A stretch of DNA of 64,000 nucleotides from an uncultured Barnesiella sp. (GCA_944321085.1 CALUJY010000011.1:25684-89683), one strand, 5' to 3'; shown: positions 25,638-37,172, numbered from the stretch's first letter. Program-made: numbers and translations. Notes: a model not told the origin generated them from the letters alone.

Positions 25638-28466
25638 TTATTGTACTTCGCCCGACATGACTACCTCTGTGCAGTTTTCGTTACCTGTAAAGAGTGTGCG
25701 GATGAAGTTATTTAGTTCGCTGGCAGTGATAGATTCCAATGCTTGTTTGTAGCCTACGTAGGAGTTGATGCCGAGTGCGTGGTTGCGCAGCATGGTTTTC
25801 CAGTAGCTGTTTTCGCGTTGGTTGTTGTCATACTCTTTGAGCATGTACTCTTTCACTTTGTTGAAGTCTTTTTCGCGTACGCCATTCTTCACAACGTTCA
25901 TCAGTTCGGCTTTGGCGCGGTCGGTGAGGTGGTCTTGTTGTTCTACGTTGGTGTCGAAGCCGAAGAGGAACATCCACTCGTTATTGGTGGCGGCAAGGCT
26001 GGCCGATGTACCTACGCCGTAGGTTCCGCCCTCTTCCTCACGGATGGTTTCGGTGTAGACGATGTCCATGATTTGTTCGAGCATCGACATCATGATATCT
26101 TTGCGCAGGCTGTATTTCTCTATACCGTGGTAGATGACATATACCGTCGAAGCGGGATTCTCCATGGGTATGGTGAAGTCGTTGGATATTTTTCCGTTGG
26201 CATATACGGGTTTCGTGTTGGCAGTCTCGCGTTCTGATGAGGCGGGGAGCGAAGCGATATATTTCTCTACGAGCGGTTTCAGTTCTTCGGGTTTGAACGA
26301 GCCGATGAAGTTGAATGTATAGTCGGCTGCATTGGCCGTACGTTCTTTGACGATTTCGAGGATGCGGTCGTAGTTGGCGGCATCAAAGTCCTCGGCTTTT
26401 TCCATCGCGAAAAGCGGATTGTGACCGTACATGGTGTTGCGCAGTGAGTCGGAGAAGATAAAGCGGGGTGCAGCGGCATAGCTGGCGAGCATGTTCTTTA
26501 TCTGGTCGCGGTTTACGGCATATACCTCTTCGTCTTTGCGTATGTCGGTGAAGGTGAGGTAAACGAGTTGGAGCATCGTCTCTACATCTTTCACGGCGCA
26601 GGAGGCTTCTACATCTTCACTGAATGTGTTCAACGAGAATCCCGAGCTGGCTTTCTTGCCGGCAAGAGCTTTTTGGAGGGCGGTCGATGAGAAATTGCCC
26701 AGTCCGCCTACTTCATACAGCATGGGCAGAGCTTTCAGGTTGGCGGCATCTTCGTTGCCGTAGAGTGTCTTGCCACCTTCGCTGACGGCGGTCATCAATA
26801 TTTCATCGTCTTTGAAGTCGGTGGGTTTCAATACTACGCGCACGCCGTTGGAGAGTATCCACTCGGTGGTACCGGGCAGGCTGCCTTCTATTTCGGCAAC
26901 AACGCGTCCGGCAACCGGTTCGTTGGCGATGAGCGGTTCGTTAGAAACTTCGTCTACGTATGCTGTTATCTCTTCGGCTTTTACTTCGTTGATGGCAGCA
27001 AGAGCCTCTTCCTTGGTAGGATAGGTGATACCCTCTTTTTCGGGGCCTGTCACGCAGATGATAACGTTGCTGTCGTTGATGATTTCCTCAATGTATTGGT
27101 TTACAGCTTCGAGGGGTATTTGCGGAGCAACGCTTTGCATGAGTTGGTATTCCAGTTCTATGCCGGGAATGTATCCGCCGTCGATGAAGTGACGGATGTA
27201 TTCGTTGGCATATTGTATGTTGCGGCGGTTGTTGCGCTCGTTATAGAGGTTTTCGTATTGGGCTAACAAGTCGGCTTTGGCACGGTCGTATTCTGTAGCG
27301 GTAAATCCGAAGCGGTTTACGCGTTCGGCTTCGCGCAAAACTCCCTTTAAACCATCTAATACTTTGCCTTCTTCAACGGTTGCCGAGAGTGAGAAGGCGT
27401 CTTTGGTAACGGCAATGCCGTAGAGGTGACCGTCGTAGGCGTAAGCACCCATAAACGGCGCGTTGGGCTTATTGGTGATTTCGCGGAAGCGGTTGTTGAG
27501 CATGATGCTTGCTACCGACTCTACATAGTCGTTTACAACGCCCATCATGGTTCCTCGCAGCTCTTTGGGCATGGGGTCGTGCTTGAAGTTGATATCGACG
27601 CTTGTAGAGGTGGCCTCTTTGTCGCTGCCTACTACGTAGATGGGTTCTACATTATCGGGTACGGTAAAGTAGGTGCGTTCGGCAGGATTCTCGGGCATTT
27701 TGATGGGCGAGAAGAGTTCTTTGATGCGAGCTTCCATCTTGTCGACGTCGATGTCGCCAATGACGATGATACCTTGGTTGTCGGGACGGTACCATTTGTG
27801 GTAGTAGTCGCGCAGGTCTTGGTAGGGGAAGTTCATCACTACTTCCATCGTACCGATAGGCAGACGGTTGGCATATTGGCTTCCTGCAAACATCTCGGGT
27901 AATATTTTCTCAATAATACGCCAGTTGGCGTCGTTGCGGGTACGCCACTCTTCGTGTATCACACCGCGCTCGTTGTCTATCTCATCGTCTTCGAGTAAGA
28001 TAGCGCATGACCAGTCGTGCAATACGAGGAGGCACGAGTCAACCAATCCGGGGTTGGTGGTAGGTACGTTTGAGATGCGATATACCGTTTCGTCGAATCC
28101 GGTGTAGGCATTGATGTCGGTACCGAATTTTATACCGTTGTGTTCGAGATAGTTGAGCATTGTTTTCCCGGGGAAGTGCTCCAATCCGTTGAAAGCCATG
28201 TGCTCCAAGAAGTGTGCCAAACCGCGTTGGCTCTCTTCTTCGAGAATAGAACCTACGCTTTGTGCGATGTGAAATTCGGCGCGGTTTTTGGGCGTCTCAT
28301 TATGGCGGATGTAGTAGGTGAGTCCGTTGTCGAGGACGCCATAACGAACTTGCGAGTCGATGGGCAGCTGTTGTGTCATCGGGTTTTGTTCTTGTGCGAA
28401 GGCCGGGATAGCGAGCGCTATGATGGCTGTTGCCAAGAAACTTTTCAGTGCTTTTACGTTCATCAT
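25638..28466 (-). CDS. Zinc-dependent M16-family peptidase (pitrilysin/PqqL-like), exported
   Basis: 942 residues with a signal peptide (cleavage near Ala-Phe-Ala-Gln25). The inverted zinc motif His85-Phe-Leu-Glu88-His89 and the distal ligand Glu166 (in Asn-Glu-Arg-Gly-Val-Ile-His-Glu-Glu) are intact; the 77-residue spacing to Glu166 matches pitrilysins. A second M16 half (about 520-940) contains the conserved Gly-Gly-Leu-Gly-Asn-Phe-Ser and a C-terminal Glu-Gly-Gly-Thr-Tyr-Gly-Val block but lacks HXXEH, as expected for single-chain members. It would degrade peptides in the periplasm or at the outer membrane; the substrate is unknown. Confidence 0.9.
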   Translation of the reverse strand: MMNVKALKSFLATAIIALAIPAFAQEQNPMTQQLPIDSQVRYGVLDNGLTYYIRHNETPKNRAEFHIAQSVGSILEEESQRGLAHFLEHMAFNGLEHFPGKTMLNYLEHNGIKFGTDINAYTGFDETVYRISNVPTTNPGLVDSCLLVLHDWSCAILLEDDEIDNERGVIHEEWRTRNDANWRIIEKILPEMFAGSQYANRLPIGTMEVVMNFPYQDLRDYYHKWYRPDNQGIIVIGDIDVDKMEARIKELFSPIKMPENPAERTYFTVPDNVEPIYVVGSDKEATSTSVDINFKHDPMPKELRGTMMGVVNDYVESVASIMLNNRFREITNKPNAPFMGAYAYDGHLYGIAVTKDAFSLSATVEEGKVLDGLKGVLREAERVNRFGFTATEYDRAKADLLAQYENLYNERNNRRNIQYANEYIRHFIDGGYIPGIELEYQLMQSVAPQIPLEAVNQYIEEIINDSNVIICVTGPEKEGITYPTKEEALAAINEVKAEEITAYVDEVSNEPLIANEPVAGRVVAEIEGSLPGTTEWILSNGVRVVLKPTDFKDDEILMTAVSEGGKTLYGNEDAANLKALPMLYEVGGLGNFSSTALQKALAGKKASSGFSLNTFSEDVEASCAVKDVETMLQLVYLTFTDIRKDEEVYAVNRDQIKNMLASYAAAPRFIFSDSLRNTMYGHNPLFAMEKAEDFDAANYDRILEIVKERTANAADYTFNFIGSFKPEELKPLVEKYIASLPASSERETANTKPVYANGKISNDFTIPMENPASTVYVIYHGIEKYSLRKDIMMSMLEQIMDIVYTETIREEEGGTYGVGTSASLAATNNEWMFLFGFDTNVEQQDHLTDRAKAELMNVVKNGVREKDFNKVKEYMLKEYDNNQRENSYWKTMLRNHALGINSYVGYKQALESITASELNNFIRTLFTGNENCTEVVMSGEVQ

Positions 28467-28495
28467 TTGCGGGTTTATTAAAGGTTAGGTTTTGT

Positions 28496-28531
28496 ATTTT
28501 GTTCTTTTATTTTGTTCTTTTATTTTGTTTC
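28496..28531. repeat. 13-bp A/T-rich tandem repeat between the XRE and M16 genes
   Basis: The unit ATTTTGTTCTTTT occurs twice in full plus a partial third copy. On the minus strand it covers the stop codon of the XRE gene (28520-28522) and the leader of the peptidase gene. It could vary in copy number by slippage. Confidence 0.6.
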
Positions 28532-28732
28532 TGGACGGTATTCAAGAATGTCGCCGGGCTGGCAATCGAGTTCTCGGCAAATGGCTTCGAGGGTCGAGAA
28601 GCGTATAGCTTTGGCTTTCCCCGTTTTCAGTATCGAAAGGTTAGCGGGGGTTATCTCGATGCGTTCCGAGAGCTCGTTGAGCGACATCTTGCGTTTGGCC
28701 ATCATTACGTCAAGGTTTACTATAATAGGCAT
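28520..28732 (-). CDS. Small XRE-family transcriptional regulator (HTH_26 type)
   Basis: 70 residues, almost entirely one Cro/CI helix-turn-helix: Met-Ser-Leu-Asn-Glu-Leu-Ser-Glu-Arg-Ile, the recognition region Thr-Pro-Ala-Asn-Leu-Ser, and Cys-Gln-Pro-Gly-Asp-Ile-Leu-Glu-Tyr, characteristic of the short YozG-like regulators. It starts 9 bases after the DUF2975 gene. These two families are commonly paired, and the regulator probably controls the pair. Confidence 0.9.
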   Translation of the reverse strand: MPIIVNLDVMMAKRKMSLNELSERIEITPANLSILKTGKAKAIRFSTLEAICRELDCQPGDILEYRPETK

Positions 28733-28741
28733 GTTGTCGTT

Positions 28742-29389
28742 TTAGATGGTTAGTTCCTGTTCTTCTTTGAGTTGCCGTGCAATGCCGAGTATCTCGGTGA
28801 GCAGAATAAGGATGACGGCTGTCACCAGCGACTCGCTGATGCGCGGATAGCTGACGGTGTATTGTGCTAAATCGATATGCCTGCTGTAATACCATGTGGG
28901 CAGGTAGGAGGCGAGGGCAAACAGTATGTATGAGAGTAACATACTGTATGAGACGCGTCGTAATTGTTTGATGGCGGGGGCATTCATGAGCCCTCGGCGG
29001 GCTATGATGGGTACCGACTTGATGACGCTTATAATGTAGTAAATGGCACAAGCTACGGCAACAAACGAGATAATGGCATTAATGGTGGTTATCGTGGGCG
29101 ACAGTACCGCCTTGGGGAGGAAATAGATACCCTCGCGTTTGATGTCCATATAGCCCAGCAGTCCGCGGTTGCTTTGCTGCATCTGCATGAGTTCCTCTTT
29201 GGGTGTCGTTTCGAGGCACACGGGGTAGGGGGTGTAGCCGAGCTTGTCGTTGAACAGCTCTTTGTTGCTGTTCATTCCCATAATCACTCCGGTCGCCATA
29301 TCGTAGCAAAGAGGGACTATGAGCAGTATCCCTATGATGGCCGATAGCACCATTATTTTTCGTTGCGGGTCTTTTATTATCATAAGCAT
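28742..29389 (-). CDS. DUF2975-family membrane protein
   Basis: 215 residues with four hydrophobic helices (about 12-32, 92-120, 142-166, 185-205). An extracytoplasmic segment lies between the first two, and the C-terminus ends in a charged Lys-Glu-Glu-Gln-Glu tail. Its partner is the small XRE regulator 9 bases downstream, a frequent arrangement whose function is unknown; a membrane-bound modulator of the regulator is a reasonable guess. The start could be at 29389 or two codons later, at 29383. Confidence 0.8.
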   Translation of the reverse strand: MLMIIKDPQRKIMVLSAIIGILLIVPLCYDMATGVIMGMNSNKELFNDKLGYTPYPVCLETTPKEELMQMQQSNRGLLGYMDIKREGIYFLPKAVLSPTITTINAIISFVAVACAIYYIISVIKSVPIIARRGLMNAPAIKQLRRVSYSMLLSYILFALASYLPTWYYSRHIDLAQYTVSYPRISESLVTAVILILLTEILGIARQLKEEQELTI

Positions 29390-29491
29390 AACTCTGTTAT
29401 GTGGCTTTGATTGCTACTGCAAAGAAAAGCCTTTTTTGTGAAAGATGCAAGAAAAACAATATTTTTTTATTGAAAAACGATATTTCGTCTC

Positions 29492-31444
29492 TCAACTCTC
29501 TACATTGGTCGATAGCGAGTCGCACTCGGCGAGCCACATAGAGGCGGCCGCGTCGCTGGGCATGCGCCAGTCGCCGCGCGGCGAGAGGCTTACCGAGCCT
29601 ACCTTGGGGCCGTCGGGGAGGCACGACCGCTTGAATTGTTGCGAGAAGAAGCGGCGGTAGAAGGTGCGCAACCAATGTTTTATTGTGGCGCTGTCATATT
29701 TCCCCTCAAAGGCTTTGCCGGCGAGGAAGTATATCTTCGACGGACGGAATCCGTGTCGCAGCGTATAATAGAGGAAGAAGTCGTGCAGTTCGTAAGGACC
29801 TACCAAATCTTCGGTTTTCTGCTGTATGTTGTCGTTCTCGTCGGCAGGCGTCAATTCGGGACTGATGGGAGTGCCTACTATGTCTTGCAGTAAGGCTTGT
29901 ACGGCGGGTGAGTATGATTCGTCGTGCGAGGCGTGCTCTACAAGACATTTGATAAGGGTTTTGGGTACTCCTGCCGATACGGCATACATTGACATGTGGT
30001 CGCCGTTGTAGGTAGCCCAGCCCAACGCCAGCTCCGACATATCGCCTGTGCCTATGACCAGACCTCCCGTTTGGTTGGCTATATCCATGAGTATTTGCGT
30101 GCGTTCGCGTGCTTGTGCATTTTCGTAGGTAGCATCATGGTTATCGATGTCATGCTCTATATCGGCCAAGTGCTGTGTCACCGATGGAACGATAGATATT
30201 TCGCGTGTGGCGATACCCAGCTCACGCATCAGCTCTATGGCATTGTGGTAAGTGCGGCCGGAGGTGCCGAACCCCGGCATGGTAATGCCTATTATATCCG
30301 ACATAGGGCGTTGCAGCCGTTGCATGGCGCGTATGCATACCAAAAGGGCGAGCGTAGAGTCTAATCCGCCCGATATGCCTATGACCAAGGCTTTCGTATT
30401 GGTATGCAAGATACGTTTGATGAGGCCGGCAGCTTGTATTTCTAAGATTTCGTCGCAACGACGGTCGAGTTTGTCGGTCGATGAAGGGAGGAAAGGCATG
30501 GGGTCTATCTTGCGGTCGAGTTCTATTACGTTGTTTACAACGATGGGAATGGCTATCTCGTGATATACCTCGCCCTGTCTTTGTGATGCTGCGTGTTCCA
30601 TGAAGCTGCTTGTCATCTGTCGCTCGTTCATGAGACGTTCTATATCTATGTCGCTGATGGCAAGTTGCGGTTGCATGGTGAAACGCGGTGTAGCGGCAAG
30701 TTGCGTGCCGTTTTCGTATATGAGTCCGTTGCCGGCAAATACCAAGTCGGTTGACGATTCGCCGAATCCGGCCGAGGCATAGACATATCCTGTAATGCAG
30801 CGCGCACTTTGTTGTGCCACGAGCGAAAGCAGGTAGTTGTGTTTCCCAATCAGTTCGTCGCTGGCCGAGAGGTTCATGATGATGTTGGCACCGCCCAATA
30901 CATGTCGCGAGCTGGGAGGAATAGGCACCCACAAATCTTCGCATAGCTCTATGGAGATTTTAGCATTCCCGGTGACAAAGAGCTGTTTTGTCCCGAAAGG
31001 AACTTGCCGGTTGCACAGGGTGACGATGTTGCTGAAAGCGTTGGCTGCGTCGGCAAACCATCGTTCCTCGTAAAACTCTTTGTAACCCGGTATGAAACTC
31101 TTGGGTACTACACCCCAAATGCGACCGTGGGACGATACTGCGGCGCAGTTGAAGATTTGGTTGTCGCATCTTACCGGTAGCCCGGTGACACATACCATAT
31201 TATATTGTGCGGTGGCTTCTACGAAGTAAGCTAAGGCATTTTCGGCTTCTTCCAATAAGAGGTTCTGTGTGAATAAGTCGCCACATGTGTAACCTGTGAT
31301 ACACAACTCGGGGAATGCCATCCATACTACGCCTTGCATTGATGCTTTTTCAGCAAGGCTAATCATTTCTTTTACATTTTGTCGACAGTCTGCTACGGTG
31401 ACGGGCGGAACAGCGGCAGCCACCTTGATAAATCCGTGGTTCAT
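29492..31444 (-). CDS. nadE: Glutamine-dependent NAD+ synthetase
   Basis: 650 residues from the ATG at 31444. The N-terminal nitrilase-type glutaminase domain (1-290) has the Glu46/Lys115/Cys168 triad (Phe-Pro-Glu-Leu, Val-Pro-Lys-Ser, Glu-Leu-Cys-Glu-Asp). The C-terminal synthetase has the PP-loop Ser-Gly-Gly-Leu-Asp-Ser (358-363) and Gly-Thr-Gly-Asp-Met-Ser-Glu-Leu. It amidates deamido-NAD using ammonia channelled from glutamine, the last step of NAD biosynthesis. The longer frame to 31477 adds 11 residues and lacks support. A TATCTTTGC box lies at 31474-31482 on the minus strand. Confidence 0.95.
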   Translation of the reverse strand: MNHGFIKVAAAVPPVTVADCRQNVKEMISLAEKASMQGVVWMAFPELCITGYTCGDLFTQNLLLEEAENALAYFVEATAQYNMVCVTGLPVRCDNQIFNCAAVSSHGRIWGVVPKSFIPGYKEFYEERWFADAANAFSNIVTLCNRQVPFGTKQLFVTGNAKISIELCEDLWVPIPPSSRHVLGGANIIMNLSASDELIGKHNYLLSLVAQQSARCITGYVYASAGFGESSTDLVFAGNGLIYENGTQLAATPRFTMQPQLAISDIDIERLMNERQMTSSFMEHAASQRQGEVYHEIAIPIVVNNVIELDRKIDPMPFLPSSTDKLDRRCDEILEIQAAGLIKRILHTNTKALVIGISGGLDSTLALLVCIRAMQRLQRPMSDIIGITMPGFGTSGRTYHNAIELMRELGIATREISIVPSVTQHLADIEHDIDNHDATYENAQARERTQILMDIANQTGGLVIGTGDMSELALGWATYNGDHMSMYAVSAGVPKTLIKCLVEHASHDESYSPAVQALLQDIVGTPISPELTPADENDNIQQKTEDLVGPYELHDFFLYYTLRHGFRPSKIYFLAGKAFEGKYDSATIKHWLRTFYRRFFSQQFKRSCLPDGPKVGSVSLSPRGDWRMPSDAAASMWLAECDSLSTNVES

Positions 31445-31473
31445 GATGGTAAACTGTGTTAATACATAGTGTG

Positions 31474-31482
31474 GCAAAGATA
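31474..31482 (-). promoter_or_regulatory. -7 box of nadE
   Basis: TATCTTTGC on the minus strand, 29 bases before the ATG, is an exact TAnnTTTGC match. The -33 element is not clear. Confidence 0.5.
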
Positions 31483-31500
31483 AAAAAAATGATATGAAAG

Positions 31501-31529
31501 TTGCATATCCATGCGATATATTACCTTTG
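31501..31529 (+). promoter_or_regulatory. Promoter of the 31547 small membrane protein gene
   Basis: TTG (31501-31503), an 18-base spacer, then TACCTTTG (31522-31529), divergent from the nadE promoter. The leader would be about 13 bases. Confidence 0.55.
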
Positions 31530-31546
31530 TTGCGAAAAAAATTTTT

Positions 31547-31837
31547 ATGAAATACAATCGATTTTTCGCGTTTATCATATCTACCCTGCTGATGTGGGCG
31601 GTATGCTATTTGTTTAATACCACGGCGACTGTGGGTAAAGTGGTCTTTTCGCTCTCTTTTATAAATCCGTGGAAGACCTATACGGCCGTAAAATATTATA
31701 TGTGTGTCGGTATGGGGCTGACCGACTGGTTGGCTTATACGCTGGCGGCAGTGTTGCTGCTTTTCTTGTGGGGCGCGTTATACTATTTTGTTTATTCGGT
31801 AAAGTGTGCCATCGATACGAAGCCTTATCGTCGCTGA
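31547..31837 (+). CDS. Small two-helix membrane protein of unknown function
   Basis: 96 residues from the ATG at 31547, which follows the promoter; the upstream alternative at 31511 would begin inside it. One helix lies near residues 5-22 and a second near 60-84, with a basic C-terminus (Lys-Pro-Tyr-Arg-Arg). I do not recognise the family. It is divergent from nadE and followed by an unremarkable 110-base stretch before the GH97 terminator. Confidence 0.65.
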   Translation: MKYNRFFAFIISTLLMWAVCYLFNTTATVGKVVFSLSFINPWKTYTAVKYYMCVGMGLTDWLAYTLAAVLLLFLWGALYYFVYSVKCAIDTKPYRR

Positions 31838-31948
31838 ACGACGCTTCTGCGATTTGAGGGGTAGGTTTTTCCTGAGTGTTGCGGTTGGTATATCCGTCGT
31901 TTGAATCTGAAAACAAAAGGCGTTCTCAGTGGGCGATGAGCCTTCTTG

Positions 31949-31995
31949 AAAAAAAGAGAGCGGCAAAAGAACCATCCGGGTCTTTTGCCGCTCTC
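31949..31995 (-). terminator. Terminator of the GH97 gene
   Basis: Perfect 15-bp stem GAGAGCGGCAAAAGA / TCTTTTGCCGCTCTC with a 10-base loop, followed on the minus strand by T7. It lies 43 bases past the stop at 32039. Confidence 0.88.
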
Positions 31996-32038
31996 GTGAG
32001 CTTATGCGGCATGAAAGTGCCGCTGTTTCAGACGTATT

Positions 32039-34291
<2,253 letters not shown>

Positions 34292-34298
34292 TCATGTT

Positions 34299-34330
34299 GC
34301 AAATTTACTGTTTCGCAGTTGTGCTTGCAA
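34299..34330 (-). promoter_or_regulatory. Promoter of the GH97 gene
   Basis: On the minus strand TTG (34328-34330), a 20-base spacer, then TAAATTTGC (34299-34307). The start is predicted near 34294, leaving an 86-base leader. Confidence 0.7.
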
Positions 34331-34360
34331 TAATCGGACAAAATTTGTGCAATTTGAAAA

Positions 34361-34374
34361 TGCAAACGTTTGCG
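34361..34374. promoter_or_regulatory. LacI-family operator-like site 1 upstream of GH97
   Basis: TGCAAACGTTTGCG contains the 12-bp perfect palindrome GCAAACGTTTGC with a central CG, the hallmark of LacI/GalR operators (TGnAAnCGnTTnCA). It is centred about 73 bases upstream of the predicted GH97 start. Confidence 0.55.
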
Positions 34375-34404
34375 TTGCTTCGGCGGTTGCCGGTGCAACG
34401 GGTA

Positions 34405-34418
34405 TGCAAACGGTTACA
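34405..34418. promoter_or_regulatory. LacI-family operator-like site 2 upstream of GH97
   Basis: TGCAAACGGTTACA matches TGnAAnCGnTTnCA at every fixed position. It lies 44 bp from site 1 centre to centre, about four helical turns, on the same face of the DNA. A GTTGC/GCAAC inverted repeat lies between the two. Confidence 0.6.
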
Positions 34419-34461
34419 CGTGGTTGCTGGGTGCGTATGAGCCGCTTCTTAGAGTGAGGGC

Positions 34462-34502
34462 TGAAAGCAAAAGAAGAGCCGCAGCATGGCCGCAGCTCTT
34501 CT
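34462..34502 (-). terminator. Terminator of the pta-ackA operon
   Basis: 11-bp stem AGAAGAGCCGC / GCAGCTCTTCT with one G-U pair and a 9-base loop, followed on the minus strand by TTTTGCTTTC. It lies 56 bases past the ackA stop. Confidence 0.7.
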
Positions 34503-34557
34503 ATCGTCTTGCTTCCTATCTCACACGCCACGGTGAGCATAATGGAGAACAAACTCT

Positions 34558-35760
34558 TTATTGGCGTGTAATGATGTCGCGTGTGTCGGTGGCAATCATC
34601 AATTCCTCGTCGGTGGGTATGACAACCACTTTTACTGTCGAGTCGGGAGTGCTTATGAGACACTCTTTGCCGCGTAAGCCGGCATTGAGTTCTTTGTCAA
34701 TCTTCACACCCATAAAGGAGAGGTTGTCGGTAACCGATTCGCGGGTGAGGGCTTGGTTTTCGCCTACACCGCCGGTGAATACAATGATGTCTACACCATT
34801 GAGAGCAGCGATGTATGAGCCTACGTATTTTATGATACGGTATTCATACATGTCGAGTGCCAGCTTGGCGCGCTCGTTGCCCGCAGCGATGGCAGCCTCT
34901 ATGTCGCGCATGTCTGACGAGATGCCCGAGATACCCAGCACGCCGCTCTTTTTGTTTACGAGGTTGGCGACACCGGCCGAGTCGAGGTGCTCTTTGTCCA
35001 TCAGGTAGGTGAGTGCGCCGGCATCTACGTCGCCCGAACGAGTACCCATCATCAGTCCTTCTACGGGGGTCAGACCCATAGAGGTATCGACCGACTTGCC
35101 GTCTTTGATGGCGGTAATAGAGGCACCGTTACCTATGTGGCAGGTAATGATTTTCTGCTCTTCGTAGGGTACGCCTAAGAATTCGCAAGCGCGGCGCGAT
35201 ACGTAACGGTGGCTGGTGCCGTGGAAGCCGTAACGACGTACGCCATATTTCTCGTACACCTCATAGGGGAGGGCATACATGAATGCGTGTTTGGGCATGG
35301 TTTGGTGGAATGCTGTATCGAACACGCCTACTTGCGGTACCGAGGGCAACAACTCTTCTATGGCTTCTACGCCGGTGACGTTGGCGGGGTTGTGCAGCGG
35401 GGCAAGGTCGTAGCATTCTTTTACCTTGTCTATCACCTCTTTGGTGATGAGTACGCTCTTGTTGAACTTCTCGCCGCCGTGTACGAGACGATGGCCTACG
35501 GCGTCGATTTCGTTATACGAAGCGATGCAGCCATACTCTTTGCTCGTGAGTACGTTGAGTATGTTGCGTATAGCCGAGCGGTGCTCGGGCATGTCATACT
35601 CCAATACTACTTTCTCGCCGTTGGGCAGGGTGAGTTTCAGGAAAGAGTCTTTCAACCCTATCTTTTCTACGCCGCCTTGCGCCATTACTTCGCCTTTTTC
35701 GATGTCGAACAATTTGTATTTTACCGACGAACTTCCACAGTTCAATACCAGTATTTTCAT
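34558..35760 (-). CDS. ackA: Acetate kinase
   Basis: 400 residues, full length, with the ASKHA signatures Val-Leu-Asn-Cys-Gly-Ser-Ser-Ser-Val-Lys at the N-terminus, Phe-Asp-Thr-Ala-Phe-His-Gln-Thr, Phe-His-Gly-Thr-Ser-His and Thr-Gly-Gly-Val-Gly-Glu-Asn. It converts acetyl phosphate and ADP to acetate and ATP. The pta gene is 43 bases upstream on the same strand, so the pair forms the usual acetate-fermentation operon. Confidence 0.97.
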   Translation of the reverse strand: MKILVLNCGSSSVKYKLFDIEKGEVMAQGGVEKIGLKDSFLKLTLPNGEKVVLEYDMPEHRSAIRNILNVLTSKEYGCIASYNEIDAVGHRLVHGGEKFNKSVLITKEVIDKVKECYDLAPLHNPANVTGVEAIEELLPSVPQVGVFDTAFHQTMPKHAFMYALPYEVYEKYGVRRYGFHGTSHRYVSRRACEFLGVPYEEQKIITCHIGNGASITAIKDGKSVDTSMGLTPVEGLMMGTRSGDVDAGALTYLMDKEHLDSAGVANLVNKKSGVLGISGISSDMRDIEAAIAAGNERAKLALDMYEYRIIKYVGSYIAALNGVDIIVFTGGVGENQALTRESVTDNLSFMGVKIDKELNAGLRGKECLISTPDSTVKVVVIPTDEELMIATDTRDIITRQ

Positions 35761-35803
35761 ATCTTGTCGTGTTTCTTTGTGTAAGACAAAAGGATTAAAA
35801 ATA

Positions 35804-36817
35804 TCAACGGGATTTTTTCAGACCGATGGCTTGGTTGGCTGTGATGGCAACCATGTTATATACATCGTCGGTACTGCATCCGCGTGAGAGGTCGTTGACG
35901 GGTGCTGCAATACCTTGCAGGATAGGACCTACGGCCTCGGCTCCCGAGAGACGTTGTACCAATTTGTAAGAGATATTGCCTACTTCGAGGGTGGGGAATA
36001 CCAGCGTGTTGGCATGTCCGGCAATGGTGCTGCCCGGAGCTTTCGATGCGCCTACCGAAGGAACGATGGCGGCATCGGCTTGCAACTCGCCGTCGATGGC
36101 AAGGTCGGGTGCCATCTCTTTGGCCAAGCGGGTGGCTTCGGCAACTTTGTCAACCATCTCATGTTTGGCGCTACCCTTGGTAGAGAAGCTGAGCATGGCA
36201 ACGCGAGGTTCTATACCGGCTATGTCGCGAGCGGTACGGGCTGTCGATACGGCTATCTGAGCCAACTCTTGTGCATTGGGATTGGGCATTACGGCGCAGT
36301 CGGCAAAGATGAGCAGACCGTTTTCACCATATTCGGGTTTGGGGGTAAACATCAGGAATGCTCCCGATACCACGCTTACGCCCGGCACGGTTTTGATGAT
36401 TTGCAGGGCAGGACGCAATACGTCGCCTGTGGTGTTGCGGGCGCCGGCTACTTCGCCGTCGGCATCGCCGTTTTTGATGATGAGAGTTCCTAAGTAGAGA
36501 GGGTCGGCAGCCAATACGAGGGCTTTTTCCATGGTCATGCCCTTGGCTTTGCGTAATTCAAAGAGAAGATTGGCATATACCTCCTTGCGGGGGTTGTTGG
36601 CAGGGTCGATGATGGTGGCTTTGCCTATGTTTTGCAAGCCGAGTTTTCCTGCCAAAGCAAGTATCTCGTCGGGGTTGCCAATGAGAATAATGTCAACTAC
36701 TTCGTCTGCAATAAGGCGGTCTGCCGCACGAAGGGTGCGCTCTTCGGTACCTTCGGGGAGCACGATGCGTTGTTTGTTGGCTTTGGCGCGCTCCACAATT
36801 TGTTTCATCAAGTCCAT
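35804..36817 (-). CDS. pta: Phosphate acetyltransferase
   Basis: 337 residues, the short single-domain Pta form without the regulatory N-terminal domains of E. coli. Leu-Pro-Glu-Gly-Thr-Glu-Glu-Arg near the N-terminus, Val-Ala-Gly-Ala-Arg-Asn-Thr-Thr-Gly-Asp and Thr-Leu-Glu-Val-Gly-Asn-Ile-Ser-Tyr-Lys match the family. It makes acetyl phosphate from acetyl-CoA and supplies ackA downstream. The last residues are Ser-Arg, with no truncation. Confidence 0.96.
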   Translation of the reverse strand: MDLMKQIVERAKANKQRIVLPEGTEERTLRAADRLIADEVVDIILIGNPDEILALAGKLGLQNIGKATIIDPANNPRKEVYANLLFELRKAKGMTMEKALVLAADPLYLGTLIIKNGDADGEVAGARNTTGDVLRPALQIIKTVPGVSVVSGAFLMFTPKPEYGENGLLIFADCAVMPNPNAQELAQIAVSTARTARDIAGIEPRVAMLSFSTKGSAKHEMVDKVAEATRLAKEMAPDLAIDGELQADAAIVPSVGASKAPGSTIAGHANTLVFPTLEVGNISYKLVQRLSGAEAVGPILQGIAAPVNDLSRGCSTDDVYNMVAITANQAIGLKKSR

Positions 36818-36920
36818 ATTTGTGATATATTTAAGATTGTGTTTCAGGTATTTTTTGTTGGAGCAAGGTATGCAGCGAACGCGTCTGTCGGAGTCGGTGC
36901 GAAAGGCCTTACTTCGGGGA

Positions 36921-36929
36921 GCAAATTTA
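36921..36929 (-). promoter_or_regulatory. -7 box of pta-ackA, and content of the 36818-37184 gap
   Basis: TAAATTTGC on the minus strand lies about 100 bases before the pta ATG; no -33 match is found at the right spacing. In the rest of the 367-base divergent region I see only A/T-rich sequence and the Shine-Dalgarno site of the plus-strand gene. Confidence 0.5.
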
Positions 36930-37172
36930 TAAAAAAGAATTTATTCGGCATAGCCAAAATTTCAAATTAAGGTGTATGATGCGAACTTTTTATTGTGCCC
37001 GTTTGTCTTGGCAGGAGTAGAAGCCTTTTGTTGCAGGTGCGAAAACTGTCGGGAAGGCTGCTGTTACTAAAAAATAATATCTGGTTTTGTATATTGAGAA
37101 ATAATACATATATTCGCTGCCGAAAGCGATTGTTTGTTACAAAAGTATTTCGGAATATCGCGGATTATTTTG

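Noticed and set aside
28496..28531. CRISPR-like repeat
   Set aside because: 13-bp A/T-rich units without spacers; a simple slippage repeat. No CRISPR array or cas gene is visible anywhere in the window.
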